Under the pieces are notes generated by a model. It had not been told where the DNA came from, made no database searches, and saw nothing but the letters and a program-made list of their open reading frames with translations. The translations under genes and the position numbers were made by a program. From Bosea sp. PAMC 26642 (GTDB taxonomy: Bacteria > Pseudomonadota > Alphaproteobacteria > Rhizobiales > Beijerinckiaceae): a stretch of 64,000 nt of DNA. Location of the stretch: the NCBI RefSeq assembly GCF_001562255.1, contig NZ_CP014301.1, positions 1,116,001 to 1,180,000 of the forward strand, read 5' to 3'. This document shows, one piece after another, positions 8,135 through 19,779 of this stretch (the stretch's first letter is position 1; every line of letters begins with the position of its first letter).

Positions 8135-11100
8135 GTGGCATTGATTGAGGCGCGGCCGCTGGAAGAGGCGAATTCTGTTCGCCGTTCCTGCGTTATGGAA
8201 GGCCATGTTTCTCCACGAATTTATTATCTTCACCCGAGATTGGGCGGGGAAAAGTCGTCCTGGCGTCAGTCAGTCCGGCACGCCAAAGATCTCGGCTTCA
8301 CGCATGTTCTCCTCGCCTGGCCGTTCGCTGGCCCATCGCGCGATCTTTTTCTAACCTGGGATCTTCGCTGCATCGACGGGCAGGCAGCAGAGCCACTGCT
8401 GAGCTCGCTCGCTCGCGAGTGCGACGCTCTGGGTCTCGTGTTTTGGATCGATCTTGCCATCCAGAGCGCTGATGCTGCTGGACCCTTGGCAGCCGGAGAT
8501 ACAGGCGCGTGGGTCGAAAACAGGGGCGAGGCACTCGATCCCCGTACCATCATGTCCCGACGCAGCCGGAGAGCGGCCTGGGAGGGTGAGGAAGCGTGCG
8601 CGCGGCTGATCCCATTCTGGCAGGCCGAGGTCCTGAACCTGCAGGCATTCGGAGCATCTGGCGTCCGCTGTCACGATGCGCAGGTTGTGCCGGCGGGGAT
8701 CTGGCGCGAGATTCTGGCCCCGGCGCGCCGGGCCCAGCCGGAATTTCAGGCTCTGGCCTGGAGGCTGGAAGCGTCCCGGGCTGAAAGTCCGGCGATCGGC
8801 GACACCTTCGACTTCCTCTCGTCCTCTGTCGCCCAATGGGATGACGAGAAGCGTCGGTGGATCGATGAGTACAACGCGCTCGCCGAACATGTGGCTGTCA
8901 TAGGGTTTCCGGAAGATCCGTTTTCGCCCCGAAGGCCGGCCCGGGCGTCAGTGAGTCCCTCACGGAGCGGGCAGCTTGCGTTGATGGCCTCGGCCCTGTT
9001 GGCCGATGGCTGGCTCATGCCCATGGGCTTCGAGTTCGGGATGGAAACGCCCTTCCTTCACGCGAAAGCGGAGGATTTTCTCGCGGCCTCGCAAGGAAGC
9101 ACGGATCTCAGGCCCGCCATCGTGACGGCTAACGAGGCGGCTGCCGCGCTGGGGAGCAGCCGGGGAGGTTCGATGCGGGCGCTGCAACTCGGGCGCGGGC
9201 TCGATGCCATTTTGCGGTCGGATGCCGCATCCCGGCATCTCGTCTTGCTGAACCGGGATCCTGTCAACGCCGTCGCAGTCGATGTCGATGTGATGGCTGC
9301 GCGACTGGGCGCGGTCCCGCCAGACCACAGCAAGCTGGTCAGGCTGCAGCCGGCTGCCGGCGCGGCAGTCGCATTGTCTGCACGCTCTCCGATCAAGAGC
9401 GTGCATCTCCTTGAGCCTGACGAGAGGGAGCGTCTGGAGAGCGAGCGTATCGCGATCGAGTCGATTGCCCCGTCCGTCGATCATGGCCGCTTCCCGGTCA
9501 AGCGCAGCGTCGGCGAAATCGTCGAAGTCGCCGCGGATATCTTCAGCGACGGGCATGAGGTGCTGGCAGCCGAGCTTCTCTGGCGACCGGCCGACGAGGC
9601 GTCGTGGTTGCGCACGCCGATGATCTTTGTCGCCAATGATCGCTGGCAGGCGCGCTTCCCGCTGCTTCGCGAGGGACGTTACCACTTCGCCATCGAAGCC
9701 TGGTGGAGCGAGTTCGGCACATTCCTGCGGGATTTGGTCAAGAAACGCGATGCTGGCCTCGATGTCGCGGTCGAGATCACGGAAGGCCGGCTCATTCTGG
9801 AGAAGTTCGCGCGAAGCGCGGCCCCGGCGGACCGGATGGTTATCGAGGATCATCTGCGGCGACTGAGCACGTCCCAGGGTGAGAGCGCTGCCGTCTTTGC
9901 AGCAGACGCCCTGATCGCGGCAATGGAGCGGGCCGATCCGAGAACACATGCGACCGGCGCTTCTGATCTCCTGTCGATCGAGGCCGAGCGCGAGGCTGCG
10001 AGCTTCGCCAGCTGGTATGAGCTGTTTCCGCGCTCGATCACGGACGACCCTGCGCGGCACGGGACATTCCGCGATGTCGTCGGCCGCTTGCCCGCCATCA
10101 AGGCGATGGGGTTCGACGTTTTGTATTTTCCGCCGATCCATCCGATCGGCAAGACCAACCGCAAGGGCCCCAACAATACGTTGACCCCCGGCCCGGATGA
10201 CCCGGGCAGCCCTTATGCCATCGGTTCGAGCGATGGCGGCCATGACGCGATTCACCCGGAACTCGGAAGTCGCGACGACTTTCGCGATCTCGTGCGGGAG
10301 GCGGCACGGCACGGGCTGGAGATCGCCCTCGACTTCGCTATCCAGTGTTCGCCGGATCACCCCTGGCTCACCGAGCATCCCGGCTGGTTCCAGTGGCGGC
10401 CGGACGGGTCGATGCGCTACGCCGAAAACCCCCCGAAGAAATATCAGGACATCGTCAACGTCGATTTCTATGCGAGCGAGGCCGTGCCCGGCATCTGGCT
10501 CGCTCTGCGCGACGTCGTCCAGGGATGGGTCGACGAAGGCGTGCGGATTTTTCGCGTCGACAATCCCCATACCAAGCCGTTCCCGTTCTGGGAGTGGCTG
10601 ATCGCCGATATCCGCTCGCGCGATCCTGGCGTGCTGTTTCTGGCCGAAGCCTTTACCCGGCCCAAAGTCATGTACCGGCTAGGGAAGGTCGGTTTTTCGC
10701 AGTCCTATACCTATTTCACCTGGCGCAACACCAAGGCCGAGCTGACGGAATACCTGACGGAGCTGAACACGGCGCCTGCACGCGAAATCTACCGCCCGCA
10801 TTTCTTCGTCAACACGCCCGACATCAACCCTACCTTCCTGCACAATTCCGGTCGCCCGGGCTTTCTGATCCGCGCGGCCCTGGCCGCTAGCTTGTCCGGG
10901 CTCTGGGGCATGTATTCGGGTTTCGAGCTTTGTGAATCGGCCGCCATCCCCGGTAAGGAAGAATATCTCGACAGCGAGAAATACGAGATCAGGCCGCGCG
11001 ACTGGGAGGCGCCGGGTAACATCATTGCTGAAATCACGCGTCTCAATATGATCCGGCGCAGCCATCCGGCACTGCAGAGCCATCTTGGCCTGACGTTCTA

Positions 11101-11386
11101 CAACGCCGTGAACGACAACATCCTGTATTTCGGCAAGCGGGCGCCTGACGATGGCGAGATCATTCTCGTTGCCGTCAACCTCGATCCTTTCAACGCGCAA
11201 AGCGCGGCGATCGAGGTGCCGTTGTGGGAGTTCGGCTTGCCCGACGATGCAACGGTCGCGGTCGAGGATCTAATGCACGGCCACCGCTTCGACTGGCACG
11301 GCAAGTTGCAGACCATCGTTCTCGAGCCGCGGGAGCTTCCCTTCTCGATCTGGCGCATCGCTGCCCCTGAGAGTTCTTCCCAATGA
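8135..11386 (+). CDS. glgE: Alpha-1,4-glucan:maltose-1-phosphate maltosyltransferase with extra N-terminal GH13-like module
   Basis: Transfers maltose from maltose-1-phosphate onto alpha-glucan. From about residue 435 it matches GlgE: beta-sandwich, then catalytic barrel ([11 protein letters not shown] near 625, [16 protein letters not shown], nucleophile Asp in [17 protein letters not shown] near 808, acid Glu in [10 protein letters not shown] near 836). GlgE of Actinobacteria is about 670 aa; this product is about 1,080 aa because an additional module of some 400 residues precedes it, resembling a worn-down GH13 barrel ([25 protein letters not shown]). The start is uncertain: GTG 8135 has AAGGTGG upstream and fits the stress promoter; ATG 8105, TTG 8066 and ATG 8195 are alternatives. 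It overlaps treS by 4 bp. Confidence 0.88.
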   Translation: MALIEARPLEEANSVRRSCVMEGHVSPRIYYLHPRLGGEKSSWRQSVRHAKDLGFTHVLLAWPFAGPSRDLFLTWDLRCIDGQAAEPLLSSLARECDALGLVFWIDLAIQSADAAGPLAAGDTGAWVENRGEALDPRTIMSRRSRRAAWEGEEACARLIPFWQAEVLNLQAFGASGVRCHDAQVVPAGIWREILAPARRAQPEFQALAWRLEASRAESPAIGDTFDFLSSSVAQWDDEKRRWIDEYNALAEHVAVIGFPEDPFSPRRPARASVSPSRSGQLALMASALLADGWLMPMGFEFGMETPFLHAKAEDFLAASQGSTDLRPAIVTANEAAAALGSSRGGSMRALQLGRGLDAILRSDAASRHLVLLNRDPVNAVAVDVDVMAARLGAVPPDHSKLVRLQPAAGAAVALSARSPIKSVHLLEPDERERLESERIAIESIAPSVDHGRFPVKRSVGEIVEVAADIFSDGHEVLAAELLWRPADEASWLRTPMIFVANDRWQARFPLLREGRYHFAIEAWWSEFGTFLRDLVKKRDAGLDVAVEITEGRLILEKFARSAAPADRMVIEDHLRRLSTSQGESAAVFAADALIAAMERADPRTHATGASDLLSIEAEREAASFASWYELFPRSITDDPARHGTFRDVVGRLPAIKAMGFDVLYFPPIHPIGKTNRKGPNNTLTPGPDDPGSPYAIGSSDGGHDAIHPELGSRDDFRDLVREAARHGLEIALDFAIQCSPDHPWLTEHPGWFQWRPDGSMRYAENPPKKYQDIVNVDFYASEAVPGIWLALRDVVQGWVDEGVRIFRVDNPHTKPFPFWEWLIADIRSRDPGVLFLAEAFTRPKVMYRLGKVGFSQSYTYFTWRNTKAELTEYLTELNTAPAREIYRPHFFVNTPDINPTFLHNSGRPGFLIRAALAASLSGLWGMYSGFELCESAAIPGKEEYLDSEKYEIRPRDWEAPGNIIAEITRLNMIRRSHPALQSHLGLTFYNAVNDNILYFGKRAPDDGEIILVAVNLDPFNAQSAAIEVPLWEFGLPDDATVAVEDLMHGHRFDWHGKLQTIVLEPRELPFSIWRIAAPESSSQ

Positions 11387-14300
11387 ATATGATACAGCCG
11401 ACGATCACGCCCGACGCCAATGCGGCCGATCCGCAATGGTACAAGGACGCGATCATCTACCAGGTGCATGTAAAGTCGTTTTTCGACGCCAACGACGATG
11501 GCATCGGCGACTTTCCGGGTCTGATCGCCAAGCTGGATTACATCGTCAGCCTCGGTGTCAACGTGATCTGGCTGTTGCCGTTCTATCCTTCGCCGCGGCT
11601 CGACGATGGCTACGACATCTCGGAATACAAGGCGGTCCATCCCGACTACGGCACAGCGGCTGATGTGAAGCGGTTCATCCGTGCGGCGCATGACCGGGGT
11701 ATCCGCGTGATCACCGAGTTGGTGATCAACCACACCTCCGATCAACATCCCTGGTTCCAGCGGGCGAGGGCGGCAAAGCCCGGCTCGCCGCATCGCAATT
11801 TTTACGTCTGGTCGGACAACAACCAGCTCTACTCCGGCACGCGCATCATCTTTCTCGATACCGAGCGCTCCAACTGGACCTGGGACGCAACGGCGGGAGC
11901 CTATTTCTGGCATCGGTTTTATTCGCACCAGCCGGATCTGAACTTCGACAATCCCGCGGTGCTCAAGGCCGTGCTCGGCGTGATGCGCTTCTGGCTCGAT
12001 CTGGGCGTGGATGGCCTGCGTCTCGATGCCGTGCCATATCTGATCGAGCGCGACGGCACCTCCAATGAGAATTTGCCCGAGACCCACGCCGTATTAAAGC
12101 AGATCCGGGCGGATCTGGATGCTTCGTTCCCCGACCGCATGTTGCTGGCGGAAGCGAACATGTGGCCGGAGGATACCCAGGCCTATTTCGGTGAAGGCGA
12201 CGAATGCCACATGGCGTTCCACTTCCCGCTGATGCCCCGGATGTATATGGCGATCGCGCAGGAAGACCGCTTCCCGATCACCGACATCATGCGGCAGACG
12301 CCGGATATTCCCGAGGCCTGCCAATGGGCGATTTTCCTGCGCAACCATGACGAGTTGACGCTCGAAATGGTCACCGACAAGGAGCGGGACTACCTCTGGA
12401 ACTTCTACGCCACCGACAAGCGCGCCCGGATCAATCTCGGCATCCGACGCAGGCTCGCGCCGCTTCTCGAACGGGACCGGCGCCGTATCGAACTCATGAA
12501 CAGCCTGCTGCTTTCGATGCCGGGAACCCCGGTCATCTACTACGGCGACGAACTCGGCATGGGCGACAATATCTTCCTGGGCGACCGGGACGGCGTCCGT
12601 ACCCCCATGCAATGGTCGCCGGACCGAAACGGCGGCTTCTCGAAGGCGGACCCGGCCAGCCTCGTCCTCCCGCCCGTCATGGATCCGCTTTATGGGTTCG
12701 ATGCCGTCAATGTCGAGGCGCAGACGCGCGACGCCCACTCGCTGTTGAACTGGACACGACGCATCCTCGGCGTGCGCAAGGAACATAAAGCCTTCGGGCG
12801 CGGAGCGTTGCGCTTCCTCTATCCGAAGAACCGCAAGGCTTTCGCATATCTGCGCGAATATGATGGCGAGACGATCCTGTGCGTCGCCAACCTCTCGCGC
12901 TCGGCACAGGCGTTCGAGCTCGACCTGTCCGAATTTGCGGGTCGCCACCCCATCGAGATGCTCGGCAACTCGATCTTCCCGGCGATCGGCCAGCTCACCT
13001 ACCTTTTGACGCTCCCGCCTTACGGCTTCTACTGGTTCATCCTGGCTCAGGATGCCCAGGCGCCGTCATGGCACGCGCAAACTCCCGAGCCGATGCCGGA
13101 CTACACCACCTTCGTGCTGCGCGGCGGAGCAGACGAGATGATCACGCCGCAAAATCGGGCCGAGTTCGAAGCGAATATCCTCCCGCCATACCTTGCGAAA
13201 CGTCGCTGGTTTGCCGCCAAGGATCAGAAGCTCGACAGCGCTCGGGTCGTATTCACGGCACGGATCGGCCTGAAGCGCGAGTCGGCCCTCGTCGCTGTCG
13301 AGGCCACGCACGGCAAGGGAACCGAGCGCTATCTCCTGCCGCTGGGGATCGGCTGGGACGACGAGGCCACGACGGCTCTGCCGCAGCAAATGGCGCTGGC
13401 GCGGGTCCGACGCGGACGCCGCACGGGCTTCCTGACCGACGCCTTTGCGCTGGCAAGCTTCATCCATGAACTGCTTGCCCTGCTGAAGACGGGAAGCACG
13501 ATCAAGAGCACGTTCGGACAGATCTCGTTCCGGCCGACCGCAGCCTTCGAGAACGTCGAGGTCCTGCCCGAAGATCCCGTGCGCTGGCTCTCGGCCGAGC
13601 AGTCGAATTCGTCGGTCATCATCGACCACAAGGTGATGCTGAAACTGTTCAGGCGCCTTGCTCCCGGTCAGCATCCCGAGGCGGAAATGTCGCGGGTGTT
13701 GACGGAGCGCGGCTTCCGTAACGCCCCGGCGCTGCTGGGCGAAATCGTCCACGTCCCCGATGACGGCGAGGCCGAGGTCATGGCGGTGATCCAGGCCTTC
13801 ATCCCGGGCGAGGGCGACGCCTGGGAGTGGACCTCGTCCTATATCGGCCGCGTCATCGACGACATGACGCGCGAGGACGTCGATCTCCATGACCAGCTTG
13901 CGCTCTACGAGGGCTTTTCGCGGACGCTGGGACAGCGCCTGGGAGAGATGCATCGTGTGCTCGCACAAGAGACGGAGGATGAGGCCTTCAAACCGCTGCC
14001 TGCCGGGCGCGAGCAGGTCGAACGCTGGTTGAAGCGTATCCGCAGCCGGGTCGACGCTGCCTGCGAGAATTTGAGCAGCCGCCGCGACGCGCTTCCCGAG
14101 GAGGAGCAGGCGCTTGCCGACAGCGTCCTGGAGCGCCGCGATGCCCTTCTCGCTCTCGTCGAGCAGCTGAGCCGCGAAGGTGAGGGGAGCCTGCTTCACC
14201 GGATCCATGGCGACTTCCATCTCGGCCAGGTGCTGGTGGCGAGCGGCGATGCGATGATCATCGACTTCGAGGGCGAGCCTGCGCAGCCTCTGGCGGAGCG

Positions 14301-14667
14301 GCGGGCCAAGGACAGCGGCTGGCGCGATGTCGCCGGTATCCTGCGCTCCCTGGATTACGCGCTCGCTGCGGGGCGGCGCGCGGGCACTGCTGCAGGGCGG
14401 GAAGCTCGCTACGCTTTGTTGGACGATGCCTTCCGCAAGACGATGCCGAAGGCACTGCTGCAGGGTTATCACGATGCCTTGACCACGCAGCCGGGCGAGC
14501 GCGCGCCGGACGGAGAAAACGGCCTGCTCGAACTCTTCATGCTCGAAAAGGCGGCCTACGAGATCAACTACGAAGTCAGCAATCGTCCGGAATGGTTGGT
14601 CGTGCCTTTGCGCGGCATGACCGAGCTTATGGATCGGCTCCTGGCGAGAAAGACGCAGGATGACTGA
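11383..14667 (+). CDS. treS: Trehalose synthase/maltokinase fusion
   Basis: Bifunctional 1,094-aa protein. The N-terminal 550 residues are a GH13 trehalose synthase that interconverts trehalose and maltose: [21 protein letters not shown], nucleophile in [15 protein letters not shown] near residue 212, Glu in [11 protein letters not shown] near 255, and NHDEL near 321. Residues about 575-1090 form a maltokinase (Mak/Pep2) that makes maltose-1-phosphate from maltose and ATP; the kinase catalytic segment is [12 protein letters not shown] near 942, followed by IIDFEGEP. The product feeds GlgE encoded just upstream, whose stop it overlaps by ATGA. GlgB follows with an 8-bp overlap. Assignment is firm; such fusions are known in Proteobacteria. 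Confidence 0.93.
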   Translation: MNMIQPTITPDANAADPQWYKDAIIYQVHVKSFFDANDDGIGDFPGLIAKLDYIVSLGVNVIWLLPFYPSPRLDDGYDISEYKAVHPDYGTAADVKRFIRAAHDRGIRVITELVINHTSDQHPWFQRARAAKPGSPHRNFYVWSDNNQLYSGTRIIFLDTERSNWTWDATAGAYFWHRFYSHQPDLNFDNPAVLKAVLGVMRFWLDLGVDGLRLDAVPYLIERDGTSNENLPETHAVLKQIRADLDASFPDRMLLAEANMWPEDTQAYFGEGDECHMAFHFPLMPRMYMAIAQEDRFPITDIMRQTPDIPEACQWAIFLRNHDELTLEMVTDKERDYLWNFYATDKRARINLGIRRRLAPLLERDRRRIELMNSLLLSMPGTPVIYYGDELGMGDNIFLGDRDGVRTPMQWSPDRNGGFSKADPASLVLPPVMDPLYGFDAVNVEAQTRDAHSLLNWTRRILGVRKEHKAFGRGALRFLYPKNRKAFAYLREYDGETILCVANLSRSAQAFELDLSEFAGRHPIEMLGNSIFPAIGQLTYLLTLPPYGFYWFILAQDAQAPSWHAQTPEPMPDYTTFVLRGGADEMITPQNRAEFEANILPPYLAKRRWFAAKDQKLDSARVVFTARIGLKRESALVAVEATHGKGTERYLLPLGIGWDDEATTALPQQMALARVRRGRRTGFLTDAFALASFIHELLALLKTGSTIKSTFGQISFRPTAAFENVEVLPEDPVRWLSAEQSNSSVIIDHKVMLKLFRRLAPGQHPEAEMSRVLTERGFRNAPALLGEIVHVPDDGEAEVMAVIQAFIPGEGDAWEWTSSYIGRVIDDMTREDVDLHDQLALYEGFSRTLGQRLGEMHRVLAQETEDEAFKPLPAGREQVERWLKRIRSRVDAACENLSSRRDALPEEEQALADSVLERRDALLALVEQLSREGEGSLLHRIHGDFHLGQVLVASGDAMIIDFEGEPAQPLAERRAKDSGWRDVAGILRSLDYALAAGRRAGTAAGREARYALLDDAFRKTMPKALLQGYHDALTTQPGERAPDGENGLLELFMLEKAAYEINYEVSNRPEWLVVPLRGMTELMDRLLARKTQDD

Positions 14668-16861
14668 GATTGCCATCGATCGCGTCCCGCCGCTCGATCC
14701 GGACACTGCACTTGCACTGGTGGCGGGGCAATTGGGTGATCCTTTCGCCAGTCTTGGCCCTCATCAGGGTGCGGCCGGACGATATCTGAGGGTGTTCGTG
14801 CCGGGCGCGAAGGCGGTCATGGTGCGACAGGGGGAGAGTGAGGCGCGAGGCCTTCTTGCCTCGCAGCCCGCAGGTCTCTTCGTCGGCGATTTGGCCGAAG
14901 GTCCTTACGTGCTGACGGTTTCATGGCCGGGCGGCGAGCATGAGACCGAGGATCCGTATGCCTTCGGCCCTCTGCTGGGCGACCTCGATGTTCATCTCAT
15001 CGCGGAAGGCCAGCATCAGGATCTGGCCAGCGCGCTCGGCGCGCAACTGACCACGATCGATGGTGTGCGGGGCGTGCGTTTCGCTGTCTGGGCCCCCAAC
15101 GCGCGGCGTGTCTCCGTAGTCGGGACCTTCAATTCCTGGGACGGCCGCCGAAATATGATGCGCCGTCGCGGCGCCACCGGCATCTGGGAGCTGTTCGTGC
15201 CGCGCCTTGGCAGCGGTGAACTCTACAAATACGAGATCGTCGACCGAGAGGGTCATCTGCTGCCTCAAAAGGCCGATCCTGTGGCCCGGGCGGCAGAACT
15301 GCCACCCGGAACCGCATCGATCGTGCCGCGGCATGCATCGCATGTCTGGAACGACGACGCCTGGATGGCTTCGCGCGCCGAGAGGCAGAGCAGCGCCGCG
15401 CCGATCTCGATCTACGAGATACACCCCGGCTCATGGGTCCGCGGGGCCGACGGCGAAAGTCTCGACTGGCGCGGCCTGGCTGACCGACTCGTGCCTTATG
15501 CCAAGGCGATGGGCTTCACCCATGTCGAGCTCCTGCCGGTGGCCGAGCATCCCTTCACAGGTTCGTGGGGCTATCAACCGCTCGGGCTGTTCGCGCCGAC
15601 CCGACGCTTCGGCGAGCCGGAGGATTTCGCTCTTTTCGTCGATGCCTGCCATCAGGAAGGCATCGGCGTGATCGTCGACTGGGTGCCGGCCCACTTCCCG
15701 TCGGACGCTCATGGGCTTGCCCGCTTCGACGGCACCGCTCTGTACGAGCATGAGGACCCGCGGGAGGGTTTCCACAAGGACTGGAACACGCTGATCTACA
15801 ATTTCGGCCGGCGCGAGGTCTCCAACTTCCTGATCGCCAGTGCGCTGTATTGGCTTGATCATTTCCATGTCGACGGCCTGCGCGTCGATGCGGTCGCTTC
15901 GATGCTCTACCGCGATTACAGCCGCCAGCCCGGCGAGTGGGTCCCCAATATTCATGGTGGCCGCGAGAACCTCGAAGCGGTGGCGTTCCTGCGCCATCTC
16001 AACGCTTTGATTGCCGAACGTCAGCCCGGCGCGATCGTGATCGCCGAGGAATCGACGGCCTGGCCGGGTGTCACCCGCGCTTCCGCCGAAGGGGGGCTTG
16101 GCTTTTCGTTCAAGTGGAACATGGGCTGGATGCACGACACGTTGCAGTATCTGCAGCGCGATCCACTCTACCGGGGCCATCACCATGACGAGATGACGTT
16201 CGGTCTCGTCTACGCGTTCTCCGAGCATTTCATGCTGCCCTTGTCACATGACGAGGTGGTGCACGGCAAAGGCTCGCTGCTGGAGAAGATGCCCGGCGAC
16301 ATCTGGCAGAAATTTGCCGGCCTGCGCGCCTATTTCTCCTTCATGTGGACCCATCCCGGCAAGAAGCTCCTCTTCATGGGAGGCGAGATCGCGCAGCGCC
16401 GGGAGTGGAACCACGACGGCGAGATTGACTGGGACCTGCTGAAGGATCCCCGTCACCACGGTGTCCAGGCCCTGTTGTCCGATCTGAACCGGATCTACCG
16501 GGACTGGCCGGCACTTCATGCGACCGACAGTTCCCCCGAAGGCTTCCGCTGGCTGGTCCAGGACGATCGGCAGAACAGCGTCTACGCCTTTGTTCGCGCG
16601 CTGCCGGGACAGCAGCCGGTGCTGGTGGTCGTGAACATGACGCCGGTCACGCACTGGAATTATCGCGTCGCGGTCCCGCATTCCGGCCACTGGCGCGAGA
16701 TCCTGAACAGCGACGCAAGCCAGTATGGTGGCTCGGGCATCGGCAATGGCGGTGGCGTGCAGGCCCGTGGCGAGGCACAGGGCAGCGAGCCCGCCTCGAT
16801 CGAACTCGTGCTGCCGCCGCTGGCAGCCCTCGTCTTCGTGCACGAGGGGAGTTGCGGCTGA
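14660..16861 (+). CDS. glgB: 1,4-alpha-glucan branching enzyme
   Basis: GH13 branching enzyme that introduces alpha-1,6 branches into the glucan made by GlgE; 733 aa, the usual length. Residues about 1-110 are the N1 domain, about 130-220 the CBM48 domain ([17 protein letters not shown]), then the catalytic barrel: nucleophile Asp in [16 protein letters not shown] near 409, Glu in [10 protein letters not shown] near 462, and [15 protein letters not shown] near 529. The C-terminal beta domain contains an insertion-like Gly-rich patch ([10 protein letters not shown]). Translation is probably coupled to treS by the 8-bp overlap. It ends 32 bp from the oppositely oriented treY. Confidence 0.95.
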   Translation: MTEIAIDRVPPLDPDTALALVAGQLGDPFASLGPHQGAAGRYLRVFVPGAKAVMVRQGESEARGLLASQPAGLFVGDLAEGPYVLTVSWPGGEHETEDPYAFGPLLGDLDVHLIAEGQHQDLASALGAQLTTIDGVRGVRFAVWAPNARRVSVVGTFNSWDGRRNMMRRRGATGIWELFVPRLGSGELYKYEIVDREGHLLPQKADPVARAAELPPGTASIVPRHASHVWNDDAWMASRAERQSSAAPISIYEIHPGSWVRGADGESLDWRGLADRLVPYAKAMGFTHVELLPVAEHPFTGSWGYQPLGLFAPTRRFGEPEDFALFVDACHQEGIGVIVDWVPAHFPSDAHGLARFDGTALYEHEDPREGFHKDWNTLIYNFGRREVSNFLIASALYWLDHFHVDGLRVDAVASMLYRDYSRQPGEWVPNIHGGRENLEAVAFLRHLNALIAERQPGAIVIAEESTAWPGVTRASAEGGLGFSFKWNMGWMHDTLQYLQRDPLYRGHHHDEMTFGLVYAFSEHFMLPLSHDEVVHGKGSLLEKMPGDIWQKFAGLRAYFSFMWTHPGKKLLFMGGEIAQRREWNHDGEIDWDLLKDPRHHGVQALLSDLNRIYRDWPALHATDSSPEGFRWLVQDDRQNSVYAFVRALPGQQPVLVVVNMTPVTHWNYRVAVPHSGHWREILNSDASQYGGSGIGNGGGVQARGEAQGSEPASIELVLPPLAALVFVHEGSCG

Positions 16862-16893
16862 ACTGGCTGGAAACTCGCCCTCTGTCGAAGACG

Positions 16894-19779
16894 CTATTGC
16901 TTCCTCAGGACCGCGACCGGCAGAACCTGCAGGATGTCGCTGACGAGACCGCCGCATTCGCCGATCGTCATCTCACGCCCGGACAGGATATCCCGCCAGA
17001 CCCCTTGCGCAGCCCCGACTGAAAGGCCGGTCCAGTGCTCGCCGACCGGCATGACCCAGTCCTGACGGCCGACATCCGTCAGCCGGGCTACGACAACGAG
17101 GAGCGTCTCGGAGCCAAGGCTGCGCTCGAAAGCGACAATGGCATCGCCATCCGGTCCGTCGACCGGGATGAGGCGATAATCCCCCTCCCCATAAAGGCGT
17201 GGTGACTCGCGGCGGTCCTGAAGCAGGGACGCGATGATGCGCTGCTTGATGCGTCCGTCCTGCCAGGAACTCAGCAGTTCCTCTACGGAGGCAACCGCCT
17301 CCAGCGATTTCTCCAGCGCCGCATAATCCACGGGCCTGCGGTTGTCCGGATCGACCAGTGAAAAGTCCCAGAACTCGGTGCCCTGATAGAAATCGGGCAC
17401 TCCGGGCACTGTCAGCTTGAGCACCGTTCGGGTCAGGCTCTTGACCATGCCGCGCAATGCCAGGTCGCGCGCCAGCGGCCTGAAGCTGTTCAGGAAAGGG
17501 CTTCCCGGCTCGAGAGCGCGGGCGATCAGGTCTTTCGCCGCCGTCTCGTAGGCGGTCTGCGGGTTGGTCCAGCTGGTGTGACGCTTGGCCTCTCGCAAAG
17601 CCTTTTCAACCCAGCCCTTCATGCGCTCGCGGAAGGCCTCGAGTTCGGTGTCGCGATTCTCCTCAAGCAGAGCGATAGGCCAGGAGGCGAGGATTTGCTG
17701 CAGCATGAAATGCCGGTCATTGGCGTTGGGCAAGGCGGGATCGGGTGCGAACTCACGGCTCATCGATGTCCAGATGCGGGCTTGTTCTCTCCAGCGCTCG
17801 GGCATTTCGGTGAGCGCCAGGAGCCGGGCCCGGCCGTCCTCGCCTCGCTTGGTGTCGTGGGTGGCGGTCGCGATCATCGCATGAGGCCATGATTTGCGAC
17901 GCTCCATGTTGGCGGTGTGGAAGGCTTCCGGCGCGACACCGAACTGGCTCGGCTCTCCGCCCACCTCGTTAAGCGCCAGCAGCGCGCCGTAACGATAGAA
18001 CAGGGTGTCTTCCAGGCTCTTGGCGGTGACCGGGCCGGTCAACTGCTGGAAGCGACGCCGGAAGCGGGCGATGTGTTCTGGCGACGGCCCGGCGCCGGCG
18101 CTGTCGATGTCTCCCAGAAGCACCTTGGCGATCAGTTCATGCAACGTGTTGTCCGGCATTCTGCTCGCCTTCATGGCGGCGCCTACGGTCTCCTCGATCA
18201 AGGTCCTGTCTTCGGGAGCCGGTTCATCGGCGATGTAGCTGCGATAGACCGGGAAACGCTGGATGATCTCCGTCAGCGCCCGGCGCATGGCCTGGATCGT
18301 GTAGTCCCGCGTGCGTCGGTCGGCGAGGACGATGCGAGCCAGGTCCGATACTATAACCTCGAGTTCGCTTGCGAAGCTGGTCTCGAGGGTTTCACGCTTG
18401 GCCTGCCGCAGCAGCAGATCATACTCGTCCCGGCATCCGCTCGCTTCACGGTAGGTCGCCTCGATCGATCCGGCGGCGTCGCGCGCGACAAGCACGCCAT
18501 CGATCAGGTTCAGCACATCGTAGCCGGTCGTGCCTGACATCGGCCAGGGCCGCAGCACCTCGCCATGCCCCAGTATCTTCTCCACGAGGATGTAGAAGCC
18601 GGGCCCGACCTCGGTCTGCAGAGCCCGGATATAGGCTTCCGGATCCGCCAGGCCGTCGACATGATCGATCCGCAGGCCCTGGATCCGGCCCGCTCGCACG
18701 AGGTCGAAGATCAGCGCGTGGGTGCGCTGGAATACCTCCGGCTCCTCGACGCGCACGCCTGCCAGCGTGTTGATATCGAAGAAGCGACGATAGTTGATGT
18801 CGCTGGCCGCCACACGCCAATAGGCCAGCCGATAGCTTTGCATCTCGAGAATGCGATGCAGCGTGTCGAAACTCTCCGGAATCCCGGTTGCGCCATTGAG
18901 CATCGCGATCGTCCGCGCGGCGGCTTCGGAAAGCCCAGATGACGCTGCGAAGGCGTCCGCGAGCCGTTGCTTGAGCCCCTCGCACTCCGCGAACACATCC
19001 GGCTGGCCAGCTTCACCGAGTGTGCGCAGCCTGGCCGAAAGCGCGAGCACTTCGCGGAATGCCGGCTCGGCGGGATCGGGCGCCAAGGTCAGCATCCGGT
19101 CGAGTACGATCGGATAGGTAAGGGGATTGATCGGAAAGCGATGCTCCCAGTGCCAGATGCTGAAGCTGCCCTCCTGCTCATCGACGGTGAGCTTCAGCTC
19201 GCCCGTCTCCAGGGCATCGCCGTAACGTTTTCCCAGAAAGGGCAGCACCAGTTTCCCGTTCGCGCCGATCCTTTCCCAATCGATGTCGAACGTCGCTCCC
19301 TGCGGAGACAGCTGGCCCCATTCCATCACCGAGAGCCACCAGTCATTGTCCGCCCCCCCGATTCCCATGTGGTTGGGTACGATGTCGAGTATGAGGCCGA
19401 TATCATGGGCCTTCAGCGCATCGGAAAACCGCAGAAAGCCGGCTTCCCCGCCGGGTTCTGGGTTGATCATGGAATGGTCGACGATATCGTAGCCATGGGT
19501 CGAACCAGGGCGCGCCTTCTGTATCGGAGAGGCATAGACATGGCTGATGCCGAGCCGGCTCAGGTAGGGAACGATTGCAGCCGCGTCGTCGAAGCTGAAG
19601 TCCTTGTGGAACGGCAAACGATAGGTCGCACGCGGCGCGGGGGCGGCCAGCGCGCTGGCGTCATGACCTTCGGTGCGCCCGGCTGCCAAGGCAGTCCCAA
19701 CCTCGGCGCTGACGGCATGGGGAGATGCTATGCCGGCTCGTTCGGCAAGCTCCGCGGTCGATACATTGCGCGGACTCAT
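16894..19779 (-). CDS. treY: Malto-oligosyltrehalose synthase
   Basis: Intramolecular transglucosylase that converts the reducing-end maltose unit of malto-oligosaccharides to trehalose. 961 aa, slightly longer than typical because of a roughly 50-residue N-terminal lead before the TYRLPF start of the family domain. Family landmarks: ISHVYASPIQKARPGSTHGY, DIVPNHMGIGGADNDWW, the catalytic Asp in GLRIDHVDGLADPEAY near residue 370, and EKILGHGEVLR just after. The start overlaps the treZ stop by ATGA, so the order of transcription is treZ then treY. Together with TreZ it releases trehalose from glucan. It faces glgB tail to tail. Confidence 0.95.
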   Translation of the reverse strand: MSPRNVSTAELAERAGIASPHAVSAEVGTALAAGRTEGHDASALAAPAPRATYRLPFHKDFSFDDAAAIVPYLSRLGISHVYASPIQKARPGSTHGYDIVDHSMINPEPGGEAGFLRFSDALKAHDIGLILDIVPNHMGIGGADNDWWLSVMEWGQLSPQGATFDIDWERIGANGKLVLPFLGKRYGDALETGELKLTVDEQEGSFSIWHWEHRFPINPLTYPIVLDRMLTLAPDPAEPAFREVLALSARLRTLGEAGQPDVFAECEGLKQRLADAFAASSGLSEAAARTIAMLNGATGIPESFDTLHRILEMQSYRLAYWRVAASDINYRRFFDINTLAGVRVEEPEVFQRTHALIFDLVRAGRIQGLRIDHVDGLADPEAYIRALQTEVGPGFYILVEKILGHGEVLRPWPMSGTTGYDVLNLIDGVLVARDAAGSIEATYREASGCRDEYDLLLRQAKRETLETSFASELEVIVSDLARIVLADRRTRDYTIQAMRRALTEIIQRFPVYRSYIADEPAPEDRTLIEETVGAAMKASRMPDNTLHELIAKVLLGDIDSAGAGPSPEHIARFRRRFQQLTGPVTAKSLEDTLFYRYGALLALNEVGGEPSQFGVAPEAFHTANMERRKSWPHAMIATATHDTKRGEDGRARLLALTEMPERWREQARIWTSMSREFAPDPALPNANDRHFMLQQILASWPIALLEENRDTELEAFRERMKGWVEKALREAKRHTSWTNPQTAYETAAKDLIARALEPGSPFLNSFRPLARDLALRGMVKSLTRTVLKLTVPGVPDFYQGTEFWDFSLVDPDNRRPVDYAALEKSLEAVASVEELLSSWQDGRIKQRIIASLLQDRRESPRLYGEGDYRLIPVDGPDGDAIVAFERSLGSETLLVVVARLTDVGRQDWVMPVGEHWTGLSVGAAQGVWRDILSGREMTIGECGGLVSDILQVLPVAVLRKQ

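Noticed and set aside
13066..14706. Long reverse-strand frame opposite the maltokinase domain
   Set aside because: No family similarity; explained by codon bias of treS. The same holds for 8960-10570 (opposite glgE) and 54355-56301 (opposite the third binding protein).
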